Of a stretch of DNA of 64,000 bases, positions 21,919-31,828 are shown piece after piece. Below the pieces are notes generated by a model. The model was not told where the DNA came from. It was given only the letters and a program-made list of their open reading frames with translations, and ran no database searches. How positions within the stretch are numbered: position 1 is the first letter of the stretch; each line of letters opens with the position of its first letter. A program made the position numbers and the translations under genes. Location of the stretch: positions 58,069,865 to 58,133,864 of the forward strand of contig NC_092874.1 in NCBI RefSeq assembly GCF_028372415.1. The letters run 5' to 3'. The DNA is from Notamacropus eugenii (Eukaryota; Chordata; Mammalia; Diprotodontia; Macropodidae).

Positions 21919-22112
21919 GAGATGGGGAACCTGCGGCCTCAAGGTCACATGTGGCCCCCCCAGGTCCTTAAGTGTGGCCCTTTGACAGAATCCAAATTTC
22001 ACAGAACAAATCCCTCTTAATAAAAGAATTTGTTCTAGAAACTCAGAACTCTAGAACTCAGTCAAAAAGTGGTACCCAAGGACCTAGAAGGCCACAAATT
22101 CCTCACCCATGT
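21919..22112. mobile_element. Palindromic hAT-like miniature transposon
   Basis: The left arm ('gatggggaacctgcggcctc', 'cacatgtggccc', 'tccttaagtgtggccctttg') and right arm ('aggacctagaaggccac', 'cctcacccat') are inverted copies around an 'acaaatccctcttaataaaa' centre. It has no transposase. Flanking 'actagtca' and 'actagatt' could be a decayed 8-bp hAT target duplication. Confidence 0.8.
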
Positions 22113-22154
22113 ACTAGATTCTTTTCTTTTGAAAAACTGAGTACTGTTTTTCTT

Positions 22155-22171
22155 AAAGAAAAAGACTCATA
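22155..22171. repeat. Left target-site duplication of the HAL1-type element
   Basis: 'aaagaaaaagactcata' matches 26071-26087 at 15 of 17 positions. Confidence 0.85.
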
Positions 22172-23447
22172 GGGGGCAGAGCCAAGATGGCAGAGTAGAA
22201 AGACACACATACTCTAGCTCTTCCCCCACAGCCCAAAAAATACCTGTAAAAAATGACTCTCAACAAATTCTAGAGCAGCAGAAGCCACAGAACAACAGAG
22301 TGAAAGCAATGTCCAGCCAAAGGTAACCTGGAAGGCTGACAGGAAAGGTCTATCCCACAGGACGTGGAGTAGAGCCCAGCTCCTAGCCATGGGGCACCAG
22401 GAGAAACAGGACAAGAACAGGCTTCTGGGGCAGAATAACCAGCAGGAAGGGTCTCAGATCCCTCAACCCACAAGAGCCAAAGAAAACTTCAAAGGTCAGT
22501 GAGAGGGCTTTCCCAGCTGGGCAAGAGGGAAGCAGGGTCCCCCCAGCATGGGCCCCAGGTGGCGGCAGGGTGGCAGCAGTGTCCATCTGTGAAGCACTCA
22601 GCCTAAAGCCCCCAGGGGAATTGAACCTGATCTGAACCTCAGCCCTGAGCACAATCCTGAGGTGAGGAGGAGCATTAGGACCCTCCTCTTGACAAAGAAT
22701 TCAGAAGTTAAGTAACTAGCTGGGAAAATGCCTAAAAAAGGTGGGGAAAATAAGACCATAGAAGTTTACTTTCTTGGTGAACAGGTGTCTCCTTCCATCC
22801 TTTCAGATGAGGAAGAACAATGCATGCTGTCAGAGGAGGTCAAGGCTTCTGCATCCAGTACCTCCAAAATGAATATACAATGAGCTCAGGCTATGAAGGA
22901 GCTTGAAAAGTGAGTCAACAGCTTGCTAAAGGAGACTCAAAAAAATGCTGAAGAAAATAACACATTTAAAAATAGGCTAACTCAATTGGAAGAAGAGGCC
23001 CCAAAAGGCAATGAGGAGAAGAAGGCTTTAAAAAGCAGAATTAGCCAAATGGAAAAGGAGGTTCAAAACCTCACTGAAGAAAATAGGTCTTTAAAAATAA
23101 GAGTGGATCTAAGGGAAGCTAATGACTTTATGATAAACCAAGAAATTACAAAACAAAAGCAAAAGAATGAAAAGATAGAAAATAATGTGAAATATCTCAC
23201 TGGAAAAACAACTGACCTAGAAAATAGATCCAGGAGAGACAATTTAAAAATTATGGGACTATCTGAAAGCTATGATTGAGAAAAGAGCCTAGACATTATC
23301 TTTCATGGAATTATCAAGGAAAACTGCCCTGATTTTCTAGAACCAGAGGGCAAAGTAAATATTGAAAGAATCCACTAATTTCCTCCTGAAAGAGATCCAA
23401 AAAGAGAAACTCCTAGGAATATTATGGCCAAATTTCAGCGTTCCCAT

Positions 23448-23463
23448 GGCAAGGAGAAAATAT
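23448..23463. repeat. Left target-site duplication of the nested L1
   Basis: 'ggcaaggagaaaatat' is repeated exactly at 24791-24806. It belongs to the host ORF1 coding sequence. Confidence 0.97.
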
Positions 23464-24790
23464 ATTTTTTTTTATTTTTATTTTTTTTTTTATTTTTTAT
23501 TTTTTTTTTTAATTAATTTTTTTATTTTTTTTAATGTTTAACAATCACTGCCATACAATTGCGATTTTATCCCTCCCCACCCACCCCCCACTACCTCCCT
23601 CCCTCCCCACGACTGCATACAATTCTGTATAGATTCTACATATACTTTCCTATTGAGTATATTTTCACTATCGTCATGCTATGTAGTCAGACTAAGATAA
23701 ATGAAAGAATCCGTATAACAAATCAGAACATGATACACAAACAGATACACATACACAAACATGATCTGCTACATTATGTGAGTGACTTCCATATTTCTCT
23801 CTCTGAGTGTGGAAGGCTTTTTGCCTTGAGGTCCACCATTGGGATTTTTTTTTTTTTTCAGAAGTTCTTGTGTTATTACAAAAATCTAAGTCTACCAGAA
23901 AAAACCCTCACACACTGTGGTTGTTGCTGTGCATAAAGTTCTCCTGGTTCTGCTCCTTTCACTCAGCATCAGGTCATATAAGTCCTTCCAGGCCTCTCTG
24001 AAGTCTTCTTGTTCATCATTTCTTATGGCACAATAGTACTCCATTACATTCATATACCATAATTTATTCAGCCATTCCCCAATTGATGGACATCCCCTTG
24101 ACTTCCAGTTTTTGGCAACTACATAGAGTGCTGCTATAAATATTTTTGTACATGTGGGACCCTTTCCCATTTTTATGATCTCTTGGGGATATAGTCCTAG
24201 TAGCGATATTGCTGGGTCAAAGGGTATGCACATTTTTGTAGCCCTTTGGGCATAGTTCCAAATTGCTCTCCAGAATGGTTGGATGCGCTCACAGCTCCAC
24301 CAACAATGAATTAGTGTTCCAACTCTCCCACATCCTCTCCAGCATTTATCATTTTCTTGTTCTGTCATGTTTGCCAATCTTATAGGTGTGATGTGGTACC
24401 TCAGAGTTGTTTTGATTTGCATCTCTCTAACCAATAGTGATTTAGAGCATTTTTTCATATGATTATAGATAGCTTTAATTTCTTCCTCTGAAAATTGCCT
24501 GTTCATATCCTTTGACCATTTATCAATTGGGGAATGACTTGTATGATTATACATTTGGGTCAGTTCTCTATATATTCTAGAAATGAGGCCTTTATCCCCG
24601 AGCTTAGCTGTAAAAATTTTTTCCCAATTTACTACATCCCTCCGGATTTTGGTTGCATTGGGTTTGGTTGTGCAAAAACTTCTCAGTTTAATGTACTCAA
24701 AGTTATCCATTTTGCATTTCATAATGCATTCTATCTCTTCTTTAGTAAAGAATTCTTCCCTTCTCCATAGATCTGATAAATACACTATTC
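23464..24790 (-). mobile_element. 5'-truncated L1 with intact ORF2 C-terminus, nested and antisense
   Basis: The plus strand reads poly-T (23464-23535), then the antisense 3' UTR, then the ORF2 C-terminal frame (stop at 23892, open to the truncation point near 24790, about 300 codons). Visible residues include the L1 Cys-rich motif C-X3-C-X7-H-X4-C (CWRGCG...HCWWSC), KIFIAALYVVAKNWK, GCPSIGEWLNKLWYM and MEYYCAIRND. Endonuclease and reverse-transcriptase domains are absent through 5' truncation, so it cannot move itself. A perfect 16-bp TSD and the open frame make it one of the youngest insertions here. Confidence 0.95.
23571..23606 (-). other. G-rich polypurine tract in the L1 3' UTR (G-quadruplex type)
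   Basis: On the L1 sense strand this reads as several runs of three or more G separated by A/T-containing spacers. G-rich 3' UTR tracts with quadruplex potential are an established feature of mammalian L1 elements. Confidence 0.7.
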
Positions 24791-24806
24791 GGCAAGGAGA
24801 AAATAT
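24791..24806. repeat. Right target-site duplication of the nested L1
   Basis: Exact copy of 23448-23463. Host ORF1 sequence resumes immediately with 'tgcaagcaactagaaag'. Confidence 0.97.
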
Positions 24807-25214
24807 TGCAAGCAACTAGAAAGAAACAATTTGAGTATTGTGGAAACACAATCAGGACAACACAGGATCTATATTAAGGGATCAAAGGACTTGGAACAGG
24901 ATATTCCAGAAGTCAAAGGAAGTAGGATTAAAACCAAGAATCACCTACCCAGCAAAACTGAGTATAATACTTCAAGGGAAAAAATGGTAATTCAATGAAA
25001 TAGAAGACTTTTAAGCATTCATGATGGAAAGAACAGAACTGAATAGAAAATTTGACTTTCAAACACAAGAATCCAGAGATTCTTGAAAAGGTAAACAGGG
25101 AAGAGAAATCATAAAGGACTTTCTAAAACTGAACTGTTTAACATTTCTACACAGAAAGATAATATTTGTAACTCTTGAGATTTCTCTCAGTATTTGGGTA
25201 GGTGGAGGGATTTT

Positions 25215-25239
25215 ACACACACACACACACACACACACA
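25215..25239. repeat. (AC)n microsatellite in the HAL1-type 3' UTR
   Basis: An uninterrupted AC run follows the ORF1 end. Such a run is probably part of this element's normal 3' UTR. Confidence 0.9.
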
Positions 25240-26070
25240 GTGTACAGAGAGTACAGGTTGAGTTGAATCAGAAGAGATTATATCCATAAAAAAATAAAAT
25301 TAAGAAGAGAGAGAGGAAAATATTGGGAGGAGAAAGGGAGAAATGGAATGGGGCAAATTATCACTCATAAAAAAATAAGAAAAATCCTTTTCAGTGTAGG
25401 AGAAAAGGGAGGAGGTGAGAAGGAAAAAGTGAAGCTTACTCTCTTCACATGTGCCTTAAGGAGGGAATAACATGCTCACTCAATTTGGTATGAGAATCTA
25501 TCTTACACTACAGGAAAGTAGAAGAGAAGAGGACAAGTGGGGTGAGGGAGATGATAGAAGGAAGAGCAAATGGGAGGAGGGAGTAATTAGAAGTAAACAC
25601 TTTTGGGAAGAGAGAAAGTCAAATGAGAGAATAGAATAAAGGGGGGCAGGGTAAGATGGAGGGAAATATAGTCTTACACAATATGACTATTATGGAAGTC
25701 TTTTGCAAACCAACACATATATAGCCTGTATTGAATTGCTTATCTTCTCAGTGGGGATGGATGGGGAGAGAGGAAGGGAGAGAAGTTGGAATTCAAAGTA
25801 TTAGAAATGAACGTTAAGAATTTTTATTATATATAACTGGGAAATAAGAAATACAGGTAATGGGATATAGAAATCTATCATGCCCCACGAGAAAAGGGAG
25901 AAGATGAGGATAAGGGAAGGATGGGGTGTGATGGAAGGGAGGACACATTGAGGGAAGGGGTAATCAGAATGCAGCATGTTGTGGGGTGTGGAAGGGGAGA
26001 GATGGGGAGAAATATTGGAACTCAAAATTTTGTGGAAATGAATGTTGTAATCTAAAAATAAATTTAAAAA

Positions 26071-26087
26071 AAAGAAAAAGATCCATA
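26071..26087. repeat. Right target-site duplication of the HAL1-type element
   Basis: 'aaagaaaaagatccata' differs from the left copy only by act/atc. Confidence 0.85.
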
Positions 26088-26431
26088 AAATTAGTGTTTT
26101 TTCTCTAAGTCCAGAGAAGTATTTCACAAAAAAAGAAATACCAACAAAAATATTCTGGCCTAATTCTGGGAGAAAATTGTGTCCCAGCTATTTTTTGTTG
26201 ATTAAAAAAAAAAACTTTTCAATTCAGTAGAACAAAACAGCTATTGATCACATAACTCTCCCTATGGCAGACTTTGCTTAAAGTTATAGTTAAAGGGTCA
26301 TTGAACAGAGTTTTGTTTATGGGGGCATTTGTCAAAAAATCTTTCATGATCTTAAAAATGTATTTGAAATTCCTCATTAGAATAGATTTTTGAATAGATA
26401 AAGTCTCATTTTCAGCCCTAGTAATTTGCAT
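26088..26431. other. Unassigned AT-rich sequence
   Basis: No repeat was recognised. It precedes the right duplicated island. Confidence 0.4.
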
Positions 26432-26587
26432 GGCATTGTTATGCCAAAATATACTATTTCTCAGTGGATAAATGTCCCTCTTCACCACATTTCACATTCT
26501 CTTTTCATTTAAAAATTATTATGCTATTTAGAAAGTCATAATGGTCACCTGAGGAAAGTTTATTAAAGCTTTCATTTACATTTTAAG
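26432..26587 (+). repeat. Duplicated island 1, right copy
   Basis: Collinear partner of 18827-18970. Alignable along almost its whole length with small gaps. Confidence 0.65.
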
Positions 26588-27424
26588 GCTTTCTACCTTT
26601 AATTCCAAAGATAATAATGGTGGAGAAATAAACTGGGTTGGATATATAAATTCTTAAAAAGTTATTTTTAAAATGTCAACCATCATGGAACTATTGGAAT
26701 TAAATTAAACAAGTACATTACGTAGCAAAACTATTTTTAGAAAGAACATGAGAAAGTAGAAATATCCATACAATGTCAGATCAATGGACAGTGAAATCAC
26801 TCTGTTTCTGATGAAACAGGACATTTTTGTTGGGAATGTAACATCTTCTCTAGAAGAGGGAAGGATGGACTGTACCTGGGATTTGGAGTTGTTTCTGGTC
26901 ATTTTCTGAGGGAAAAAAATGTTCCATGGTTTGAGATTGGGGTTAGTACTAAAAGGAGATCCCACAAAAACTTCCAATTCCCAAAGTCTTCGCAGGTCAA
27001 GGTTATTCTTCCCGTCTCTGGAGAAGACATTACAAGAAAAACACCAAAGATTCCTACACTGAGAAAGGAGAATATCCAATAGACTTATTAATCTGAGTTC
27101 ATCTTACCTCTTCAGACAGTGAAAAAATGGTGTTCCTCACAATGCAGAGAGAGGAGTGGCTGCTCCCTAGAAACTGAGGTAGAGAAATTCCAATCACATG
27201 TTCTTGGAACCATGTGATCTTGCTTGTGTGAATTTTCAGGATAGAGAGAGGAGACTGGTTGCAAGAATCATTCCCAGCTCTTCTGATCTAGAGCTGACCT
27301 TAGTAGTGAATGAAAACTGCTACATGGAAGAAAGTTTCCTCATCTATCCCTCAGATATCCATTATTGCTTTTACAAGTAGTTTCCTCAAAGGAGAAAGGG
27401 AGAAAAACCTTTTCTCTCCTTGTA
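26588..27424. other. Unassigned non-coding sequence
   Basis: The 124-codon minus-strand frame 26705-27079 and the smaller plus-strand frames (27198-27498) have no recognisable domain. Confidence 0.4.
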
Positions 27425-27520
27425 GTCCAAGTGGATACACTGTGCCCTGCCAATACCAAAGGGAAGAATCAGCACTTAGCATGGTGCTTGGCACATAGTA
27501 AACAATAAATGCTTATTGTG
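27425..27520 (+). repeat. L2 3' end
   Basis: 'agcatggtgcttggcacata' with 'acaataaatgcttattgtgt' is the L2 terminus. Its position between the two islands parallels L2 at 20131 in the left segment. Confidence 0.75.
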
Positions 27521-27584
27521 TGCTGGAATGATTCTTACTTCTATGAGAAAGTTTTCAAAGGTTAATGGGATCCTCTTCAGGCGA

Positions 27585-27705
27585 GGTCTAGAACGAAGGC
27601 TGAATTACCACAAACTAGGTGTTGTAAAGAGGATTCCTGTTCAGGTATGGGCTGGACCAGATGGCGTTGGAGATCCTTACCATCTCAGGGTTCTGTGATT
27701 ACATG
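27585..27705 (+). repeat. L3/CR1 3' terminus
   Basis: 'attcctgttcaggtatgggc', 'tggaccagatggcgttggag' and 'ccatctcagggttctgtgat' match the L3 terminus and the copy at 21660-21745. Confidence 0.8.
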
Positions 27706-27850
27706 ACTTGTCTAGCTTGCAGGCTGATACAAAAAATCACGGACAGGATGAATGCATTTCTGGGGAGAAGCCTCTAGCTAGCATAAGGAGAAAAGAGAAA
27801 GATAGTGTATGATGTTCACTGAATGATTTGATTATTGGAAATCCAAAAGT
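27706..27850 (+). repeat. Duplicated island 2, right copy
   Basis: Partner of 21746-21885, again directly after an L3 terminus. Confidence 0.65.
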
Positions 27851-28084
27851 TCTATTGAGAAGTCTCCAGCTTCACTTTCTCTTTCACTTCCCATGAAATT
27901 CCCCATCAAGGGCTTTTAATTTCTTCTAAGGTATACAGCCAAACATGGAATGAAAGAATGGAACCAAGTACCCAAGATCAGAGTGAGTCGAGCCTAGCTA
28001 AAAAAAGGCTTGGCTTCTGTCATCTGGGAGAAGATTACTTTTAAATCTTACATCTGCCTATTAGACATTTCAAATCTGATGTTT

Positions 28085-28145
28085 CCAGTACTTAGCATAA
28101 TCCCTGGCACATAGTGGGCACTTCATATATGTTTCTTGACTGGAC
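28085..28145 (+). repeat. L2 3' terminus fragment
   Basis: 'agtacttagcataatccctg' and 'gcacatagtgggcacttcat' represent the last 60 bases of L2. Confidence 0.75.
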
Positions 28146-28647
28146 TTAACTTGTTGCACCAAAGACAACCCAAACTCAGCATGTCCAAAACAACTCATTG
28201 TCTTTCACATCTAAATCTACTGATTTCTTTCCTTCATTCTACTTATACAGTCATTTGCCATATATTCCTATTTCCACCTCCACGTCTTACATATCTGACT
28301 TCTCTCTACTCACACAACCACCACTTTAGTTCAAGCAAAAGGCTTTATATAGAACACTTCAAATTTTGCTTGGAATAGTCAAAAAACAGCAATAATTATT
28401 AATTAGGCTTTTAATCAATAAAATATTTACTAATTATGGCCTATATGCCCAGAACTTTTACTGTAACCTTGCTGATGTCATCAGACATAGATTACTATCT
28501 CAATTTATCCAACCTCTTCAAGTGATCATGTTTTCAACATAAATGCATTTCCCAAGTATCTAAAGTTCATTCCTTTAAATTCCAAAATATTTGTATTTCA
28601 AATGCTTAATACAGAAATATTTCTCTTCCTTTTCTTAAATATATAGT
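28146..28647. other. Unassigned non-coding sequence
   Basis: No repeat was recognised. The 80-codon frame at 28136-28378 is unsupported. Confidence 0.4.
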
Positions 28648-28780
28648 CACAGGATTTAGAGCTAAACCTAAAAGATTATCTAGTCCAGTCCCCTCATCTT
28701 ACATATAATACTTCTTCTAGTACCACTCTACCAACTTATACTTTCATTGGCAGATTGGGGACCCAGATTGTGGCTACTAT
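28648..28780 (-). repeat. MIR3-type fragment, antisense
   Basis: 'ggatttagagctaaaccta' and 'atctagtccagtcccctcat' mark the antisense end of a MIR3-like repeat. The rest is decayed. Confidence 0.6.
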
Positions 28781-29049
28781 TCCAACTTAGGTTGTGGAGG
28801 TCATCTTAAAGGTTGAGACTTTAGTATTGTCACTCTGAAGCTCTTACCAATGTGTACCATATTAAATCAGTCAATAGACTCAGCTTTTTTAAAAAGTCAT
28901 TTACTGAGAAGGTAGAAGTTGATACAAAATATTTTCCCTCAAACCATGGGTATAACCTCCTCTTGTACACATATAGGGAGAATAGACTCAAATTTAAACA
29001 CAGGGGTAGTGAGGAATTCATGTAGAGACTATACGTAGTAAAAGGGTAC
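28781..29049. other. Unassigned sequence
   Basis: Nothing was recognised. Confidence 0.4.
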
Positions 29050-29120
29050 CTCCTAAATTCTCTGTTCTTAAGAGCTTACATTCAATTTGGGGAGACAACA
29101 CATAAACAGAATTCAATTGT
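29050..29120 (-). repeat. L2 fragment, antisense
   Basis: 'cttaagagcttacattcaat' and 'ttggggagacaacacataaa' match the antisense L2 region just before its terminus. Confidence 0.6.
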
Positions 29121-29375
29121 AGACTGAATGGAAGGGGCTGGTGGTCCTAAGTGTGCAATTACAGGTCTGATGGGAAAGCCTAAGGGTTCTTGAGGTTCAT
29201 TGGAAGGTCAGATGGCAATGCCTCAAGATCTGAGATTATAGTGGTAGGGCAGAAAGTAAAGCCTAGTGGTGTGGAGAGTGTGATGCTGGATCAAACAGTA
29301 AGGCCAAGTGAACTTTAGGGCATAATAACAGGGAAGGCAGCAAGGGCTAGTGGTCTTCCGTCTTACCAAAAGGAT
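29121..29375. repeat. Degenerate minisatellite-like tandem repeat, about 40-45 bp unit
   Basis: Related phrases recur every 40-45 bases: 'gggctggtggtcctaa', 'gggaaagcctaagggttctt', 'ggcaatgcctcaag', 'aaagtaaagcctagtggt', 'agtaaggccaagtgaa', 'caagggctagtggtctt'. Units are highly diverged and no consensus was computed. Confidence 0.5.
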
Positions 29376-29767
29376 TATAGTTATGGTTCCCTCCTCATCC
29401 AAGTGGGGTGGGTGGCCATGTCATCCCAATGTGGGGAAGCTTACAGAAGAAGCTTGATCCATCACTGTTATGGAGTGGGTCTAAAGGTTCTAGAGGTGAA
29501 TTCTGGATTCCTTCTCTCTGGGATGAAGATGGGACTCAGGTCTTGCCAGGAGGTAGGAAAGAGAAGTGAGAATTGATGGGAAGGCTGGGGAGGAAGGGCT
29601 TCCTGCTGTGCCTATTTCCTACTAGACCTGCAAGATAGCATCAACTCCTCAATTCATTTTGTGGGGAGTGAGCCCTAAAATAAAGTCAGCACAGAACACA
29701 AGAATATACATATCCCATGCCTCTTAAAATGAGCTAGAGAATGGGACTTTTCTGCTTTTGGGGAGGC
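29376..29767. other. Unassigned sequence
   Basis: Nothing was recognised. Confidence 0.4.
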
Positions 29768-30005
29768 ACTGTGGTCTAGGAATATAAATGCTACCCCTGA
29801 AGTCAAAAGACCCTGGTTTGACACCCCCACTCTGCCAATGGTATGACCTTCAGCAAGTCACTTAACACCTTTGAGCTTCAATTTCCTCATCTATAAACTG
29901 GAGATAATAGAAGGAACCCTTAATTATTTCCCAGAATGGTTATAAGAATCAAAATGAAATAACGGATGTGACAGTGTTTTGCTCAAGTTATGTAGTGTTA
30001 TACCA
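29768..30005 (+). mobile_element. MIR-type SINE
   Basis: The head 'gcactgtggtctaggaatat', CORE 'cttcagcaagtcacttaaca' and 'caatttcctcatctataaac' are followed by a diverged tail. Confidence 0.85.
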
Positions 30006-30502
30006 ATCTAAGACATTATTGTTGAATATAAAACAGGAAATATTCCTTATGCTCCAAAGAGAGTTCATCTATTAGAAAGATAAGCCATTATATAAGAAAT
30101 ATTTTTTCAAAAACCATAATTGAGTCTTGGCAGGCTTTCTTTGGGAAAAAAAAATGGGTAAAAGAAGAAGTGAGCCATGGTGACCCAGCAGATTTCAAAT
30201 TATGGATTTCAGACTTTCAGGCTTTTAATACAAACTCCGAATTTAAGCTTCTATTCACATCAAATTGTTCTTTCAACACAGAGACAGAATGAATAAAGAA
30301 TTCCTGTAGTTGTATACCACTTATGAGGGATGGAAGATCTCCAGCTATCCAGGACCTCAGGATAATTCATAGTGCACACCATAGTTATCACTCAGGGTGG
30401 GGCAGCCAAAGGTCAGCTTTGAAAGTCTGCCTTTCTGAAAATTATCTTTATCCATTGGCTTTGAATATCTGCAGTTTAATAATAAGACCTTTTTTTGGTT
30501 TT
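30006..30502. other. Unassigned non-coding sequence
   Basis: No repeat was recognised. The short frame at 30323-30580 runs into the TG repeat. Confidence 0.4.
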
Positions 30503-30508
30503 GGTGTG

Positions 30509-30563
<55 letters not shown>

Positions 30564-30574
30564 AAGAGAGAGAG
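30503..30574. repeat. (TG)n microsatellite followed by short (GA)n
   Basis: TG dinucleotides run from 30503 to about 30561 with one CG interruption, then AAAGAGAGAGAGAG. Confidence 0.95.
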
Positions 30575-31110
30575 AACTGAGTGTTGAAAAGATGTCAGGC
30601 TGACATCTAACCATAATGCAGCCACTAGTGTTGTGGGTCTCTTGACTACAGTCTCTCGAAGTCTTTAGCCACTAGCAACGCCAAATGTAAAACAGGGTCA
30701 TCATCATTCATCAGGCATATATTAAAAGACTGCTTGTTCTGGGTTGCATGCTAATCAATTAGTGAGACCTGACTTTTGTTCTCTAAGAAATCATGATCTA
30801 ATTATAGACCTAACAAAAGACTGAAAGGGAAAAATACAGGCCTTGGGGCACAGATTAATTTAAATAATTAAATATGTCATTAAAATAAATAATTAAAAGC
30901 GGCTCCTGTAATACATAACAAGGCTGTCTCTACTGACATTCATTTATCTATCCTCCTCACTCAAATCTAGAGGCCCCTGGAGGTAAAAGTTTGTCGATAT
31001 AGTACAAGAGTCAATACGTGACTTTTCACAAGTTTAGTGGTTCTAATCAATTATTTAACAGTATGGGTACTAGCCAATAATAGCTTGAAATTAAAGTTCT
31101 GTATATTCCT
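30575..31110. other. Unassigned AT-rich sequence
   Basis: Nothing was recognised. Confidence 0.4.
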
Positions 31111-31111
31111 T

Positions 31112-31240
31112 TGGTCAGTTAATAAACCTTTATTAAGCACCTACTACAGAGCAGGCTAAACACTAGAAAAACAAATATGAAAAAGAAAGACCTTGCCCTC
31201 AAGAAGCTTATAATCCGATGGAGGAAAGCAACAAGAAAAA
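31112..31240 (-). repeat. L2 3' end, antisense
   Basis: 'ttaataaacctttattaagc' and 'ccctcaagaagcttataatc' form the antisense L2 terminus. Confidence 0.8.
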
Positions 31241-31284
31241 ATTCATAATATGTATGAATATACATGTATATCTGTAACACACAT

Positions 31285-31365
31285 GTTTATTTTTGTGACC
31301 TTAGCACATACCACAGTGCCTTATACATCATAGGCAGTTAATGAATGATATTTGCATTGAATTGG
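31285..31365 (+). repeat. L2 3' end
   Basis: 'tgtttatttttgtgacctta' and 'acagtgccttatacatcata' match the sense L2 terminus. It lies head-to-head with the preceding antisense copy. Confidence 0.7.
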
Positions 31366-31469
31366 TATCTTTCACAAAATTCCTACTCTGATGCCTTATT
31401 GAAGAATAAAAGTGACCCTGAGTTCTCAAAGGCTATGTCAGTGAAACATAAACTCTGGTAGGTTACCCT

Positions 31470-31560
31470 AGATGAAGAATTCTTAACCTTTTTTGCATCT
31501 CATATTCCTTTGATAGTCTGGTGAAACCTATGAACCCCTCCTCAGAATATTTTTAAATGC
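31470..31560 (+). mobile_element. Non-autonomous DNA transposon (hAT-like), left half
   Basis: 'gatagtctggtgaaacctat', 'gaacccctcctcagaatatt' and 'taaatgcataaaataaaa' match the copy at 42066-42245. The right half resumes at 31829 after a SINE. Confidence 0.75.
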
Positions 31561-31572
31561 ATAAAATAAAAT

Positions 31573-31816
31573 GTTGTTCAGTTGTGTCCAACTCCTCATG
31601 GGGCCATTTGGGGTTTTCTTGGCAGAGATACAGAGTAGTTTGACATTTCCTTCTCTAGCTCATTTTACAAATGAGGAAATTGAGGCAAATGGAGCTAAGT
31701 GACTAGCCCTGGGTTACATAGCTAATAAGTGTCTGAGGCCAGATTTTAACTCAAAAAGAGTCTTGCTGGTATTCCCAGACAAGCAATCTATCTACTACTT
31801 CACCTAACTTCCCCCT
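31573..31816 (-). mobile_element. CORE-SINE (Mar1/WSINE1 type) inserted in a DNA transposon
   Basis: Antisense order: BovB-like tail ('gttcagttgtgtccaactcc'), 'gacatttccttctctagctc', CORE ('gctaagtgactagccctggg') and head ('tctatctactacttcaccta'). An imperfect 12-bp TSD (31561-31572 'ataaaataaaat', 31817-31828 'ataaaacaaaaa') flanks it. Confidence 0.88.
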
Positions 31817-31828
31817 ATAAAACAAAAA

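Larger units (their letters stand above)
22728..25085 (+). pseudogene. ORF1p (L1 RNA-binding protein) reading frame, broken
   Basis: L1 ORF1p is a trimeric coiled-coil RNA chaperone that packages element RNA. Visible here are a basic N-terminus (MPKKGGENK), a long heptad region (QLEEE, KKALKSRISQMEKEVQNL), an RRM-like onset and a C-terminal domain ending near FDFQTQ. The frame is interrupted by two TGAs near 22880-22915, one after SYD near 23277, the antisense L1 at 23464-24790, and two more stops in the C-terminal part. It is not translatable as a whole. Confidence 0.85.
22172..26070 (+). mobile_element. Full-length ORF1-only L1 relative (HAL1-type), with a nested L1
   Basis: It starts GGGGGCAGAGCCAAGATGGC, the usual 5' end of marsupial L1-class elements, and ends in an A-rich tail inside a 17-bp TSD. 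ORF1 begins at ATG 22728. The coiled-coil part is open at 22923-23279 and ends in an RRM-like start (NRSRRDNLKIMGLSES). The C-terminal ORF1 part follows the nested insert at 24807-25085 (e.g. PRITYPAKLSIILQG). In-frame TGAs in the N-terminal part and just after 23276, plus further stops, kill it. The 3' UTR follows directly: there is no ORF2 (endonuclease or reverse transcriptase). It therefore depended on another L1's ORF2 protein. Without the nested insert and its extra TSD it is about 2,556 bases. Confidence 0.9.

Noticed and set aside
23892..24815. 307-codon frame as an intact gene
   Set aside because: Its first codons come from host-element flank, and the rest is the C-terminal part of L1 ORF2 without endonuclease or reverse-transcriptase domains.
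26705..27079. 124-codon minus-strand frame between the duplicated islands
   Set aside because: No recognisable domain, low-complexity hydrophobic end, no counterpart in the left duplicated segment.
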